A stretch of DNA of 64,000 bases from Lutibacter sp. B1 (GTDB taxonomy: Bacteria > Bacteroidota > Bacteroidia > Flavobacteriales > Flavobacteriaceae), in contig NZ_JAAZUI010000017.1 in assembly GCF_012524075.1 (NCBI RefSeq), positions 22,436-86,435 of the forward strand, given 5' to 3'. The first letter of the stretch is position 1; each line of letters opens with the position of its first letter. The notes beneath the pieces are model-generated. The model was not told where the DNA came from. It ran no database searches and saw only the letters and a list, made by a program, of their open reading frames with translations. Made by a program: the position numbers and the translations under genes. This document shows, piece by piece, positions 7,939 through 17,104 of this stretch.

Positions 7939-8412
7939 ATGAAAACACTAAAAAAAATTATAACCGTATTAATTTTGATGTTTGCGTTAAATGGATTCTC
8001 GCAAGAACAACCAACAGATGTTGTGAAAACAACAACAACAAAAAATTTTTATTTTGAAAAAGATGGAAAACAAATACCATTTAGAATCAAAGTTTTTGAG
8101 AATAGTACTCACAAAATAAAATTTGAAAAAGAAGATAAAAACAAAGTAAATCAAGATGTTGTAAAAACACCGGAATATGTAACAAAACTAATATTTGTTG
8201 ATAATGATGTAGATAAAAGCTATGATAGATACATAGTGCTTAGATATCAAAAAGATTCAAATGACAGTTTTGAATTAGTGCCAACAGATAATGGATTTGG
8301 TGTTAAGGTTGATGAAAAATATATAGAATATATAATAGGAAAAGGCGCTTACTATGTAGATAATAAAGATCACGACTTTTTTATTGTTGACGAATTTAAT
8401 GTGATTGATTAA
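7939..8412 (+). CDS. Small exported protein of unknown function
   Basis: A protein of 157 residues with a clear signal peptide (KKIITVLILMFALNGFSQ) and no lipobox, so it is periplasmic or secreted. The mature part is rich in Lys, Asp and Glu with alternating hydrophobic residues that suggest beta structure. No family was recognised. It has its own terminator at 8437-8461 and stands between dps and two outer-membrane barrels. Confidence 0.6.
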   Translation: MKTLKKIITVLILMFALNGFSQEQPTDVVKTTTTKNFYFEKDGKQIPFRIKVFENSTHKIKFEKEDKNKVNQDVVKTPEYVTKLIFVDNDVDKSYDRYIVLRYQKDSNDSFELVPTDNGFGVKVDEKYIEYIIGKGAYYVDNKDHDFFIVDEFNVID

Positions 8413-8436
8413 AAAGAGTTTTTTAATAAGTTAAAT

Positions 8437-8461
8437 AAAACTCCTCATTTTGAGGAGTTTT
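8437..8461 (+). terminator. Intrinsic terminator
   Basis: An 11-base stem, AAAACTCCTCA (8437-8447) against TGAGGAGTTTT (8451-8461), with a TTT loop, 24 bases after the stop at 8412. GC-rich core and T-rich end. Confidence 0.75.
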
Positions 8462-8507
8462 AAATTTAGAAATTAAAATAATGAATACTAACATAAAAAA
8501 TAGAAAA

Positions 8508-8990
8508 ATGAAAAATTATATTATAGCAGCAATTGCAGTTTTAGTTTTTGGTATAAATATTACTGATTTGAAAGCACAAGAGATATCAAAAAACGCACTA
8601 GGTTTTAGAATTGGAGACAATGATGGTTTTGGTGGAGAAATTTCTTATCAAAGATATTTATCACTAAATAACAGACTTGAATTTGATTTGGGTTGGAGAG
8701 ACTCAAACAACGTAGAAGCTTTTAAGCTTGTTGGTTTGTATCAATGGGTGCTGCCAATTGAAAATAACTTTAACTGGTATGTTGGTGCAGGTGCAGGTAT
8801 TGGTTCTTTTGATGCAGGAGATAATGATGGCTCTTTTGCCTTAATTGCAGGAGATTTAGGTATTGAATATAATTTTGATATTCCGTTGTTAATTTCTTTA
8901 GATTTTAGACCCGAAATAGGTTTTAATGACGATTATTCAGATGATGATCTGGATTTTGATATTGCATTAGGATTGAGATATCAATTTTAA
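8508..8990 (+). CDS. Small outer-membrane beta-barrel protein
   Basis: A protein of 160 residues from the chosen start. An upstream in-frame ATG at 8481 would add nine charged residues before the signal peptide, so ATG 8508 (MKNYIIAAIAVLVFGI) is preferred. After the signal peptide come alternating polar/hydrophobic strands with glycine turns, ending in ALGLRYQF; a final Phe is the usual barrel-assembly signal. One loop is very acidic (DDYSDDDLDFD). It is probably an eight-strand barrel. Function unknown. Confidence 0.65.
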   Translation: MKNYIIAAIAVLVFGINITDLKAQEISKNALGFRIGDNDGFGGEISYQRYLSLNNRLEFDLGWRDSNNVEAFKLVGLYQWVLPIENNFNWYVGAGAGIGSFDAGDNDGSFALIAGDLGIEYNFDIPLLISLDFRPEIGFNDDYSDDDLDFDIALGLRYQF

Positions 8991-9042
8991 AAAGGTTTAA
9001 TAAAATAAGCAAACATTTAATAATAAATTAAAATAACAAATT

Positions 9043-9630
9043 ATGATAAAGAATATAATAATAAGCTCGGTTTTAGTACTATTTGCAACAACTTTTACTG
9101 TAGCACAAAATACGGAAAGAAATAATACATTGAATATAGGAATAAAAGGAGGTTATAATTTAGCTTCTGTAACAGATGAAGATGGAAATGAAACAGATTC
9201 AAGAAGCGGTTTTCAGGCAGGTTTTTATGCCGAAAATTTTATAGGAGAACACTTTTCAATACAACCTGAGGTTTTATTTTCTCAGCAAGGTTTTAAAGTA
9301 GAAAGCAATAATTCAACATATACCTTAAAACGAGATTATATAAATGTACCAATTATGTTAAAAGGATATTTAGCTGATTCATTTTTTATAGAAGCAGGAC
9401 CTCAAATAGGTATAGCTGTAAGTAAAGAAGAGTCTTTAGAAACTTCATGGTTTAATATTGAAGAAGATTCGGAACCGGAAGCTTTTGATTGGGGTATAAA
9501 TGTAGGAACTGGGTTAAAATTAAATGCAACAACTATAGGTGTTAGATATAACTTTGGTATGGGAGATGTTTACGAAGATACAGATTTTAAAAATAGAGTT
9601 TTACAAGTGTATGTAGGCTTAGATTTTTAA
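9043..9630 (+). CDS. PorT-like outer-membrane beta-barrel protein
   Basis: A protein of 195 residues with a signal peptide ending near TFTVAQ. The motifs NIGIKGGYNLASV near the start, FSIQPEVLFSQQGFK, and a C-terminal strand ending VYVGLDF are typical of the PorT/OMP_b-brl_2 barrels abundant in Bacteroidota. Many of these are called porin family without known cargo. It lies 52 bases after the preceding barrel gene, perhaps in the same transcript, and is followed by a strong terminator. Confidence 0.75.
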   Translation: MIKNIIISSVLVLFATTFTVAQNTERNNTLNIGIKGGYNLASVTDEDGNETDSRSGFQAGFYAENFIGEHFSIQPEVLFSQQGFKVESNNSTYTLKRDYINVPIMLKGYLADSFFIEAGPQIGIAVSKEESLETSWFNIEEDSEPEAFDWGINVGTGLKLNATTIGVRYNFGMGDVYEDTDFKNRVLQVYVGLDF

Positions 9631-9660
9631 TTTGTAATTAATTGAAAAATATTATTTCAT

Positions 9661-9690
9661 AAAAAGCAGCAATTTTAATTGCTGCTTTTT
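9661..9690 (+). terminator. Strong intrinsic terminator
   Basis: AAAAAGCAGCAATT pairs with AATTGCTGCTTTTT across a minimal loop (9661-9690), with a T-rich tail, 30 bases after the stop at 9630. Confidence 0.8.
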
Positions 9691-9834
9691 TTATGTTTGA
9701 TAAATAAGTTATTTTAAAACCAAATATTAAAGCTGATTTTTAAGAAATTATAAAGGCATTACTTGTATATAAAAATTGTTAATTAATTATCAACTAAATA
9801 TTTAAATCTGATATCATTTATAAAAATATGGTAT

Positions 9835-9842
9835 TATATTTG
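9835..9842 (+). promoter_or_regulatory. -7 box TATATTTG for the dikinase gene
   Basis: A perfect TAnnTTTG, 27 bases before ATG 9870. No clear -33 TTG is seen. Confidence 0.5.
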
Positions 9843-9869
9843 AAAAGAATACTACTAAATTAATTATAT

Positions 9870-12776
9870 ATGAAAAAGCAATTGCTATACAGTTTTATGG
9901 TATTTCTACTTACCACAATAGCTGTTTCTCAAAACTTGAATAATCAATATATTAAAGAGCAAATTGCTTTGTATAAAAATGATGTTCGAGGACCATATAA
10001 AGATATTCGTTGGTTTTGTACTGACGGAAGTGTAAGAGCCGCAAGAGATCCTTGTCCGGATAATATTGGTCCGGGTGTGCAACATGCACGTTATAAAGAT
10101 GTAGTGGAATCTATAGGAAAAAAGAATCATATTTTTTTAGGACAAATTTTAGCGTATACAGATAAAGATGAATTTTGGGACGCTTCAAATAATCATTCTC
10201 GATTAAAACAATACCAACTTGATAAATATTTACGAACTGTAGATGATGGTTGGATTTTACAAAAAGGACAATATTATAGAGGAGCAATTCAAATAGAAGA
10301 TGAAGAAGCTTGGGGAGTTGATTTTTACAAATGGCTTTTAGCAAATGATCAAAATACAGCTTCAAATTACTTTTTAATCAGGCAATCTTTAAAAGATATT
10401 CCTCATAAAGGAGATAATAATTTGGCTCAATTGGTTAGAAGTCAATCTAAAGTGATTTCCGACTTGTTTCCTTCTTTTATGGATTTGAGAGTGAAAATTC
10501 ATAGTCAACCTGAAGTTAACGATATAGAAAAAGTACAAGCATTTAAGCTTAAAAATAGTGCTAAATTAACGCCAAGTTTAAATACTAAAATTGATGAATT
10601 AGTTGTTACAATGATTGATTTTTATAAACCTTTTGATATTGGTTCACTTCAGAAAAAAACAACTAGTTTAAAAAATACATCAATAGGTACAGCAATTAGC
10701 AACTATGTTTTAAAGAATACTAATGAAACAAAACCATCTGTTTTAGTTGCCGAAACTGCTCAATTATTAGTCGATATAAGAAAAGCAATTTTACTTGAAA
10801 AAAGACCGGTAGCAAGATTGCAATTATTGGATACTTCATTAAAATTAGAAGAACTAATTTTTAAAAATGCTCCGCAGTGGCAAGCTAAAGATTTAAATGA
10901 ACTAATTACCAAAATATATTATTTAGGTATGGCAACCACAGGTGCAGGTTATATTGAGCTTTGGGAATGGGGAGAAGTTGAAGAGATACTAAAGCCTAAA
11001 AATAGGAATGCAATGTCTTTAACGAACTTAACAACTGTTTTAGAAAAAGCAAGAAGTATTGTAGAATGGAGCGCTTCTATGGTAAAGGCAAATTATGGTG
11101 ATGTTGTTACTATTTATACAGCTTTTGAACCTAAAGCATATGGTTTTATTGATGATAAAATTAGAGGTTCTGTTGCGTTGCATCTTGGAGAAAGTGTTGG
11201 AAAATTAGGTGATATTATCGCTAAGGAATCTTTCTTAACTAATAAAGTTATTGATATTCCGAATCAAAGTTCTGTTCGCGGATTAAATCCCGGGTATGCT
11301 TTTGGTGAATTAGTTGTTGTTGATGGCATTCCTGAAGCTATTGAAGTAGTTTCAACTAAAATATATGTTTTTCAAAAACCACCATCAGACCTAAAACCTG
11401 TTGCCGGAATTGCTACTGTTGCTGAAGGAAATTTAGTTTCTCATGTTCAATTATTAGCAAGAAATTTAGGAATTCCTAATGCAGCGTTATCAGGAGAAAA
11501 TCTTCAAAACTTAAAAAAATATAGTGGTCAAAAAGTGTTTTATGCAGTCTCTAACAAAGGAAATGTTATTTTAAAGCTTGAAAAGGAAATGACTGCAGAG
11601 GAACTTGCTTTATTCTCTAAAAAAGAACGAAGTGAGAAAAAAATTGAAGTACCTGTAGAGAATATTCGATTAAATGAAACGAGTATTTTAAATTTAATAA
11701 ATGTTGATGCAAATGATTCTGGAAAAATTTGCGGACCAAAGGCAGCTAATTTAGGGCAATTAAAAAAAATGTTTCCTGATAAAGTGGTGGAAGGAGTTGT
11801 AATTCCTTTTGGAATTTTTAGAACGCATATGGATCAGCAAATGCCTAATCAAAATGGTTCATACTGGGAATTTTTAAATAAAATGTTTGCTGAAGCTGAA
11901 AAAATGCGCGTGCAAAAAATTCCGGAAGTTGAGGTTGAAAAATACCAACTTAATCAATTGGAAATTTTAAGAGAAGCCATAAAAAAAATGCCTCTAAAGC
12001 AATCTTTTGTAACTCAATTAGAAAATGAGTTTCAAGCTGTTTTAGGTAAAAAAATGGGAGATATTCCGGTATTTTTAAGAAGTGATACCAACATGGAAGA
12101 TTTGAAAGATTTTTCTGGAGCAGGACTTAATTTAACGCTTTTTAATGTTGTTCAAAAAGATAAAATTTTGCAAGGAATAAAAGATGTTTGGGCTTCACCT
12201 TACACAGAGCGTAGTTTTAAATGGCGTCAAAAATATTTATTGAATCCTGAAAATGTGTTTCCTTCAATTTTAGTAATTCCAAGTGTAGATGTTAATTATT
12301 CAGGAGTTATGATTACAAAAGGGATAAGTTCAGGAAATGATAAAGATTTGACAATTGCCTTTAGCAGAGGTGCAGGTGGAGCAGTTGATGGGCAATCGGC
12401 AGAGTCTTATTTAGTAAAGTTTGAAGGAGGTTATGAATTAATTGCACCTGCAAGAGAACCTTTATACAACAGTCTTCCTATAACAGGAGGAACCGGTAAA
12501 AAAATAGCCACTTTTGAAAAGCCTATTTTAAATGAACAAAATGTGAATGAAATTAGAGTTCTAGCTGAAACTATTAGAAAAAGACTTCCTGTAGAAACAA
12601 AATCAAGTTATAAAGGAGCTTATGATGTTGAGCTAGGGTTTTTAAATAATAAGTTGTGGTTATTTCAAATAAGACCATTTGTAGAGAACAAAAAAGCATT
12701 AAGTTCGGGTTATTTAGAATCTATAACTCCTAAAATTGATAAAAACAAAGAAATTTTACTTTCAAAAAAAATATAA
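9870..12776 (+). CDS. Exported PEP-synthase/glucan-dikinase-like protein
   Basis: A protein of 968 residues with a signal peptide (MKKQLLYSFMVFLLTTIAVS). After an N-terminal region of about 450 residues that I do not recognise (with a Cys pair near WFCTDGSVRAARDPC) comes a phosphohistidine swivel-type domain with H525 in LVSHVQLLARNLGIPNA. The ATP-grasp domain of the pyruvate-phosphate-dikinase type follows (about 625-945): GPKAANLGQL, FLRSDTNMED with R737, SRGAGGAVDGQSAE, and LWLFQIRPF. There is no PEP/pyruvate barrel. In PEP synthase the ATP domain comes first; here the swivel precedes it, as in plant glucan, water dikinase, whose SHV-x-x-x-ARN motif is closely similar. A dikinase outside the cytoplasm would need ATP there. 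The substrate is unknown; GWD-like activity is inference. Confidence 0.7.
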   Translation: MKKQLLYSFMVFLLTTIAVSQNLNNQYIKEQIALYKNDVRGPYKDIRWFCTDGSVRAARDPCPDNIGPGVQHARYKDVVESIGKKNHIFLGQILAYTDKDEFWDASNNHSRLKQYQLDKYLRTVDDGWILQKGQYYRGAIQIEDEEAWGVDFYKWLLANDQNTASNYFLIRQSLKDIPHKGDNNLAQLVRSQSKVISDLFPSFMDLRVKIHSQPEVNDIEKVQAFKLKNSAKLTPSLNTKIDELVVTMIDFYKPFDIGSLQKKTTSLKNTSIGTAISNYVLKNTNETKPSVLVAETAQLLVDIRKAILLEKRPVARLQLLDTSLKLEELIFKNAPQWQAKDLNELITKIYYLGMATTGAGYIELWEWGEVEEILKPKNRNAMSLTNLTTVLEKARSIVEWSASMVKANYGDVVTIYTAFEPKAYGFIDDKIRGSVALHLGESVGKLGDIIAKESFLTNKVIDIPNQSSVRGLNPGYAFGELVVVDGIPEAIEVVSTKIYVFQKPPSDLKPVAGIATVAEGNLVSHVQLLARNLGIPNAALSGENLQNLKKYSGQKVFYAVSNKGNVILKLEKEMTAEELALFSKKERSEKKIEVPVENIRLNETSILNLINVDANDSGKICGPKAANLGQLKKMFPDKVVEGVVIPFGIFRTHMDQQMPNQNGSYWEFLNKMFAEAEKMRVQKIPEVEVEKYQLNQLEILREAIKKMPLKQSFVTQLENEFQAVLGKKMGDIPVFLRSDTNMEDLKDFSGAGLNLTLFNVVQKDKILQGIKDVWASPYTERSFKWRQKYLLNPENVFPSILVIPSVDVNYSGVMITKGISSGNDKDLTIAFSRGAGGAVDGQSAESYLVKFEGGYELIAPAREPLYNSLPITGGTGKKIATFEKPILNEQNVNEIRVLAETIRKRLPVETKSSYKGAYDVELGFLNNKLWLFQIRPFVENKKALSSGYLESITPKIDKNKEILLSKKI

Positions 12777-12777
12777 G

Positions 12778-14037
12778 ATGAAAAAATACTTGCTATACAC
12801 TATTTTAATCTCGGTTTGTTTTGCGTTTACAGGTTTAAATCCATACCCAATTGATGGATATTCTCGTACTGGGATAAAGCGTTTATTACGATTAGAACGT
12901 ATAAAAAACGGTGAAATTAAAGATGCAAATACGCTTCCTGCAGGTGCTTTAAAATCTTATAATGAGATTTCCTTAAATCTTCTTTCAAAAAAGAAGGATA
13001 GCACAGCTATGTTTTTAGTGAAAGATGAAAAATTTAATGGAGAAATAAACAATTTGTTTAGAGGTTTAGACAAGAGTTATTCATTAACTGTTTTAGACAT
13101 TTCTGATGTAAATAATCTTCGATATGCTGCAAGAAATGAAACCGCCGGATATCAACCGGGAAGTGTTGGAAAATTAGCAGTATTAAATGGTTTGTTTACA
13201 CAATTAGCTAAAATTTATCCCGATTCTTTTGAGAAGCGTTTAGAATTACTTAAAAACAAATCAGTAAAATCTGGCTCTTGGGGTTTAACGGATGAACATA
13301 CAATTCCAATTTTTAATATTGAAACCAATAAATTGGTAAAACGTCAAGTAATTGCCGGTGATGTTTTTACCTTGTTTGAATGGGCAGACCATATGATGTC
13401 TGTTAGTAATAATGGTGCCGCAAGTATTGTTTGGAGAGAAGTGTTATTGATGGCTGCTTTTGGAAAAAAATATCCGGCTTTAACGCAAGAAGAAGCGGAT
13501 GATTATTTTAAAAATACTTCAAGAAAAGAATTGACAGATTTAGGTAATGATGTTGTGAATTTACCACTTCGAGATTTAGGAATTACATCTGATGAATGGC
13601 GTTTGGGTAGTTTTTTCACTAAAGGAGCAAATATTTATGTAAGTGATAAAGGAGGCAGTATTGGAACTCCTATTGGGTTGATGAAATTTTTAATTCAATT
13701 AGAACAAGGTAAGGTAGTTGACGAAAAATCGAGCTTAGAAATGAAACGATTGATGTATATGACTGACCGCAGAATACGCTATGCACAATCTCCTGCTTTA
13801 AAAGATGCGGCGGTTTATTTTAAATCGGGTAGTTTGTATAAATGTGACAGATCAAAAGGTGAGGCTTGTGGTAAATATATGGGAAATGTAAACAACTTTA
13901 TGAATTCTGTTTCCATAATTGAGCATCCTGATAATTGTAAATATATTGTTGTATTAATGACTAATGTATTGAGAAAAAACTCAGCTTCAGATCATATGGC
14001 TTTAGCATCAAGTATTGATAAAGTTTTGAGAAAGTAA
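12778..14037 (+). CDS. Exported serine hydrolase, beta-lactamase/DD-peptidase fold
   Basis: A protein of 420 residues from ATG 12778, one base after the dikinase stop; an upstream in-frame ATG at 12736 would bury the signal peptide and overlap that gene. Signal peptide KKYLLYTILISVCFAFTG. The class A fold is marked by S129-x-x-K132 in PGSVGKLAVL, the SxN-like SNNGAAS, and KSG in YFKSGSLYKC. These are penicillin-recognising motifs, but the host of the domain and the extra inserts make a dedicated envelope hydrolase more likely than a resistance enzyme. Its tight coupling to the dikinase implies a shared pathway. Confidence 0.7.
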   Translation: MKKYLLYTILISVCFAFTGLNPYPIDGYSRTGIKRLLRLERIKNGEIKDANTLPAGALKSYNEISLNLLSKKKDSTAMFLVKDEKFNGEINNLFRGLDKSYSLTVLDISDVNNLRYAARNETAGYQPGSVGKLAVLNGLFTQLAKIYPDSFEKRLELLKNKSVKSGSWGLTDEHTIPIFNIETNKLVKRQVIAGDVFTLFEWADHMMSVSNNGAASIVWREVLLMAAFGKKYPALTQEEADDYFKNTSRKELTDLGNDVVNLPLRDLGITSDEWRLGSFFTKGANIYVSDKGGSIGTPIGLMKFLIQLEQGKVVDEKSSLEMKRLMYMTDRRIRYAQSPALKDAAVYFKSGSLYKCDRSKGEACGKYMGNVNNFMNSVSIIEHPDNCKYIVVLMTNVLRKNSASDHMALASSIDKVLRK

Positions 14038-14038
14038 T

Positions 14039-16870
14039 TTAGGATGAGATTTTGTTAAGTATTTCTGAAGCTTTATTTCTTATCTTTTCATTTTTATCAT
14101 TTAAAACCATTTCAACCAACGGTGTAAACTTACTATCGTTGGTTTTTTCTATTAGATAAAGAACAGCTTGTTTCAGCTTTATATCCTTTCGATTTAATAA
14201 AGTTCTATAGCATTCGGCTTCACTATAAACCTTTAGGTTTAGTTTTTTAATTTTTTCTTCAGAAGTAACCTCAACTACTATTGATTCGGCTATTGGGATC
14301 AATTCTTTTTTAAGTTCAATATCTAAAATATTATCTAAAAATTCAATAGCATGTATACGCTGTTCTTCTTGACCATTTATAATTGAATTAAAAATAGGCT
14401 CTATATCGTTTGGCGGATATTTAATTCCTAAAAATTTAAAAATTCGTTGTAATTGTCTATCTAGCCTTTGTTCCAATAAATGAATAAGTCCATTTCTGGC
14501 ATTATTTTCCTCTTTGGTCTCGTGGCTTTGATCTTTCTTTTTATATTGAATTACAATTTGAGAATGTATTACAGATAAAGTGTTTTGATATAAATGGCAT
14601 TCATCTAAAATTTTATCAATTACAAATCGGTCTTTAATATGTAAATGAGAATACTTCCATTTAAGTCTTCCAAGTGCTTCAATAACTTCAATTTTTATAG
14701 AGTGTTCAGTTTCTTCAGTTAGTTTCATTAAAGTATTTACGGCTTTTTGAGAAGCAAATTTTTCAATTACTAAAATTGCATAATGGGCATCATCTATATC
14801 AATAGATTCTTCTCTAATTTTGGTTGTTAAAATGTCAATTATAGGTTCACCATAATTGCTAAGAGCTTCAATTGCTGATTTTCTGGTGTCTTTACCCGAA
14901 AGTTGAGCTACAATTAAATTTATAAACAGTTGATCGAGTGTTTTGGATGCGCTTAAAATGGCTTTATTTTGGATTTTAATATTGTTTGAAGAAATTTGCT
15001 CCTCAATAACTGTATAAAAATTTTTCACTTTAGCATTACCTATGGCTTCTAAAATTGCTAACATTTTATTTGCTTTTTGCTCTTCAATATTCAGTTCATT
15101 CCATTGCTGTAGCGCTTGATTTAACCTGTTTTTTAAACTAAATTTATCTTGCAAAAGTTCGTTATTTCTTACTTCTAATGATAGCCCAATTAATGCTGCA
15201 TTAGCTATTGTTGTGTCGTTTGTATTAATGTACTTATCAAAAAGATCAACAATATCACTATCATATTTTTTTAATAAATATCTAAAAGCATTTGTTGTAA
15301 CTTGTTGGTCTTTATCGTTTACCATTAATTCTATTTGAGAACATAAATTTTCAGTTTTTAGAAAATACAGGTTTTCTATTGCCAATGAACGTACTTTAGG
15401 TGACTCATGTTCTAATAAGTTTTTAATTGAGAAAAAAAAGCGTTCATCTTTAACTTCTAAAGTTTTTTGAAGCATATATAAAATTTGTCCTTCAGAACCA
15501 TTAGAGAAAACTTTTATAACAGTATCTATTATAGATGTAACGGGAATTTCTTTTTTATCTGATTTTTCCTTTTTAATATGTGAAATGTCTAACAACTCTT
15601 TAAAAGATACGATATACTCTTTTCGTAATTTATATATAAAATACAGCCAAATTAAAATTAAGGCAATAGTTATTAAACTTATATAAGTTGAAGAAATATC
15701 AAGTCCGTTTATAAAAAATATAAGTATAAAACCAGCTAAACCGGTAGCAATGCTGTCTACCACAACATCAGTAAAAGTTTTTGTTTTTTTCTTGATATCT
15801 ATAGGTATTGGTATTGAAAGAAGCTCGGTTGCAGCTTTATTTACGGACTGTTTTAAACTTCCATCTACAATTTTTATAATGACTACTACCCATAGTTGAG
15901 GTACAAATAGCAGTAAAAAAGAACCCAATAAAATGCCTGAAGGTAACCAAAGCAATGATTTTCCAACACCAAAAGTGCCCACAATTTTTTGAGTTAAAAA
16001 CAATTGAATTACAAGTGAAATTACACTTAATGTTGAATACCAAAAACCAAAGAAAGAAGTTAATTTTTCCTGATCTTCAATTAACCTTGATGCGTAATCA
16101 CTGTACTGATAATCAATTAGTTTTGCAACTAAAACACTAATACCGATAACTATGGCTATTAAGCTTAATAATTTTGATTGTTTTATGAGTTTAAATGGAG
16201 AATCTCCTTTTGGATTGGTACGAAGCGATACTTGAAATGTATTTAATTTAACTACTTCGTTTTTCCATATATATTTTGTTATTGGTAAACAAAATGCTAA
16301 TAATACTGCAGCAACAAAAAGCAAGTTTTCGGTACTTATAACTTTTGTTAGTATTGATGTAAGGTAACCTCCAAATATACCTCCTGCTATTGCTCCTGCA
16401 CCAATAAATCCAAAAACACGTTTTGCTTCTCTAACATTATATACAAGATTGGCTAAAATCCAAAATTGAGATGCAGTTAATAAACCAAAAATTGCTACCC
16501 ATACATAAGGTATATACATTATATAACCGCCCGCAGAGTTAAAATTAAAATAAACACCAAATAGTATTAATGAAACAATAGCCCCGTATATTGTATTTTC
16601 TATAATTTTATTTAAAGGATATTTTTCTAAAAATTTATTATAAAAATGAGAGCCTACAACTGCCATAATAGCTGTTAGAACATATCCTAACGGTAAAGCA
16701 TCTGATGACAGTTCAGAAAGGAAAAGAGAGGTAATTGTAGGTTTAACAATTAGTAATGTTGTTATTAACAAAAAGATGTTGAGCTGTAATAGAAGGGTTT
16801 TATGCAGCTCATCTTCTTTTAAATCAAAAACTTTTAAGATATATTTTTCAATTGTATTAATAACCAACAT
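14039..16870 (-). CDS. NTP/NDP-exchanger-like transporter with HEAT-type repeats
   Basis: A protein of 943 residues. The first 430 or so form about 12 transmembrane helices with blocks of the Tlc/Npt nucleotide-exchanger family: FWILANLVYNVREAKRVFGF then GAGAIAGGIFGG. Residues 430-943 are soluble and made of repeated alpha-helical pairs of HEAT type (for example VRSLAIENLYFLKTENL and VTTNAFRYLLKKYDSD). Tlc proteins exchange ATP for ADP across membranes in intracellular bacteria and plastids; free-living bacteria carry HEAT-fused relatives of unknown direction. It is convergent with the serine hydrolase with a single base between stops, and a second serine hydrolase lies just upstream on its own strand. 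Confidence 0.6.
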   Translation of the reverse strand: MLVINTIEKYILKVFDLKEDELHKTLLLQLNIFLLITTLLIVKPTITSLFLSELSSDALPLGYVLTAIMAVVGSHFYNKFLEKYPLNKIIENTIYGAIVSLILFGVYFNFNSAGGYIMYIPYVWVAIFGLLTASQFWILANLVYNVREAKRVFGFIGAGAIAGGIFGGYLTSILTKVISTENLLFVAAVLLAFCLPITKYIWKNEVVKLNTFQVSLRTNPKGDSPFKLIKQSKLLSLIAIVIGISVLVAKLIDYQYSDYASRLIEDQEKLTSFFGFWYSTLSVISLVIQLFLTQKIVGTFGVGKSLLWLPSGILLGSFLLLFVPQLWVVVIIKIVDGSLKQSVNKAATELLSIPIPIDIKKKTKTFTDVVVDSIATGLAGFILIFFINGLDISSTYISLITIALILIWLYFIYKLRKEYIVSFKELLDISHIKKEKSDKKEIPVTSIIDTVIKVFSNGSEGQILYMLQKTLEVKDERFFFSIKNLLEHESPKVRSLAIENLYFLKTENLCSQIELMVNDKDQQVTTNAFRYLLKKYDSDIVDLFDKYINTNDTTIANAALIGLSLEVRNNELLQDKFSLKNRLNQALQQWNELNIEEQKANKMLAILEAIGNAKVKNFYTVIEEQISSNNIKIQNKAILSASKTLDQLFINLIVAQLSGKDTRKSAIEALSNYGEPIIDILTTKIREESIDIDDAHYAILVIEKFASQKAVNTLMKLTEETEHSIKIEVIEALGRLKWKYSHLHIKDRFVIDKILDECHLYQNTLSVIHSQIVIQYKKKDQSHETKEENNARNGLIHLLEQRLDRQLQRIFKFLGIKYPPNDIEPIFNSIINGQEEQRIHAIEFLDNILDIELKKELIPIAESIVVEVTSEEKIKKLNLKVYSEAECYRTLLNRKDIKLKQAVLYLIEKTNDSKFTPLVEMVLNDKNEKIRNKASEILNKISS

Positions 16871-17104
16871 TTAGAGTGTTTTTCTTTTATAATTTTTACC
16901 AAAAGAATTTTTATTAACGGTTTTAAAAACAAAACCTTAGGTGTTAAAGATAGCTAATCTGGTATTGATTGCAAATAATAATTTATAAAAGAATTCACCT
17001 TTTTATGGGCTTTTTAACGAAGTAATTTTAATTAAAAAACAGAACTTATTTCACAATAATAATGCATTATTATCTTGTAAATAAAATAGAAGTATTTTTA
17101 AAGT

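Noticed and set aside
12736..12777. Upstream start for the serine hydrolase overlapping the dikinase end
   Set aside because: It would add a charged stretch before the signal peptide; ATG 12778 starts one base after the dikinase stop and restores a proper signal peptide.
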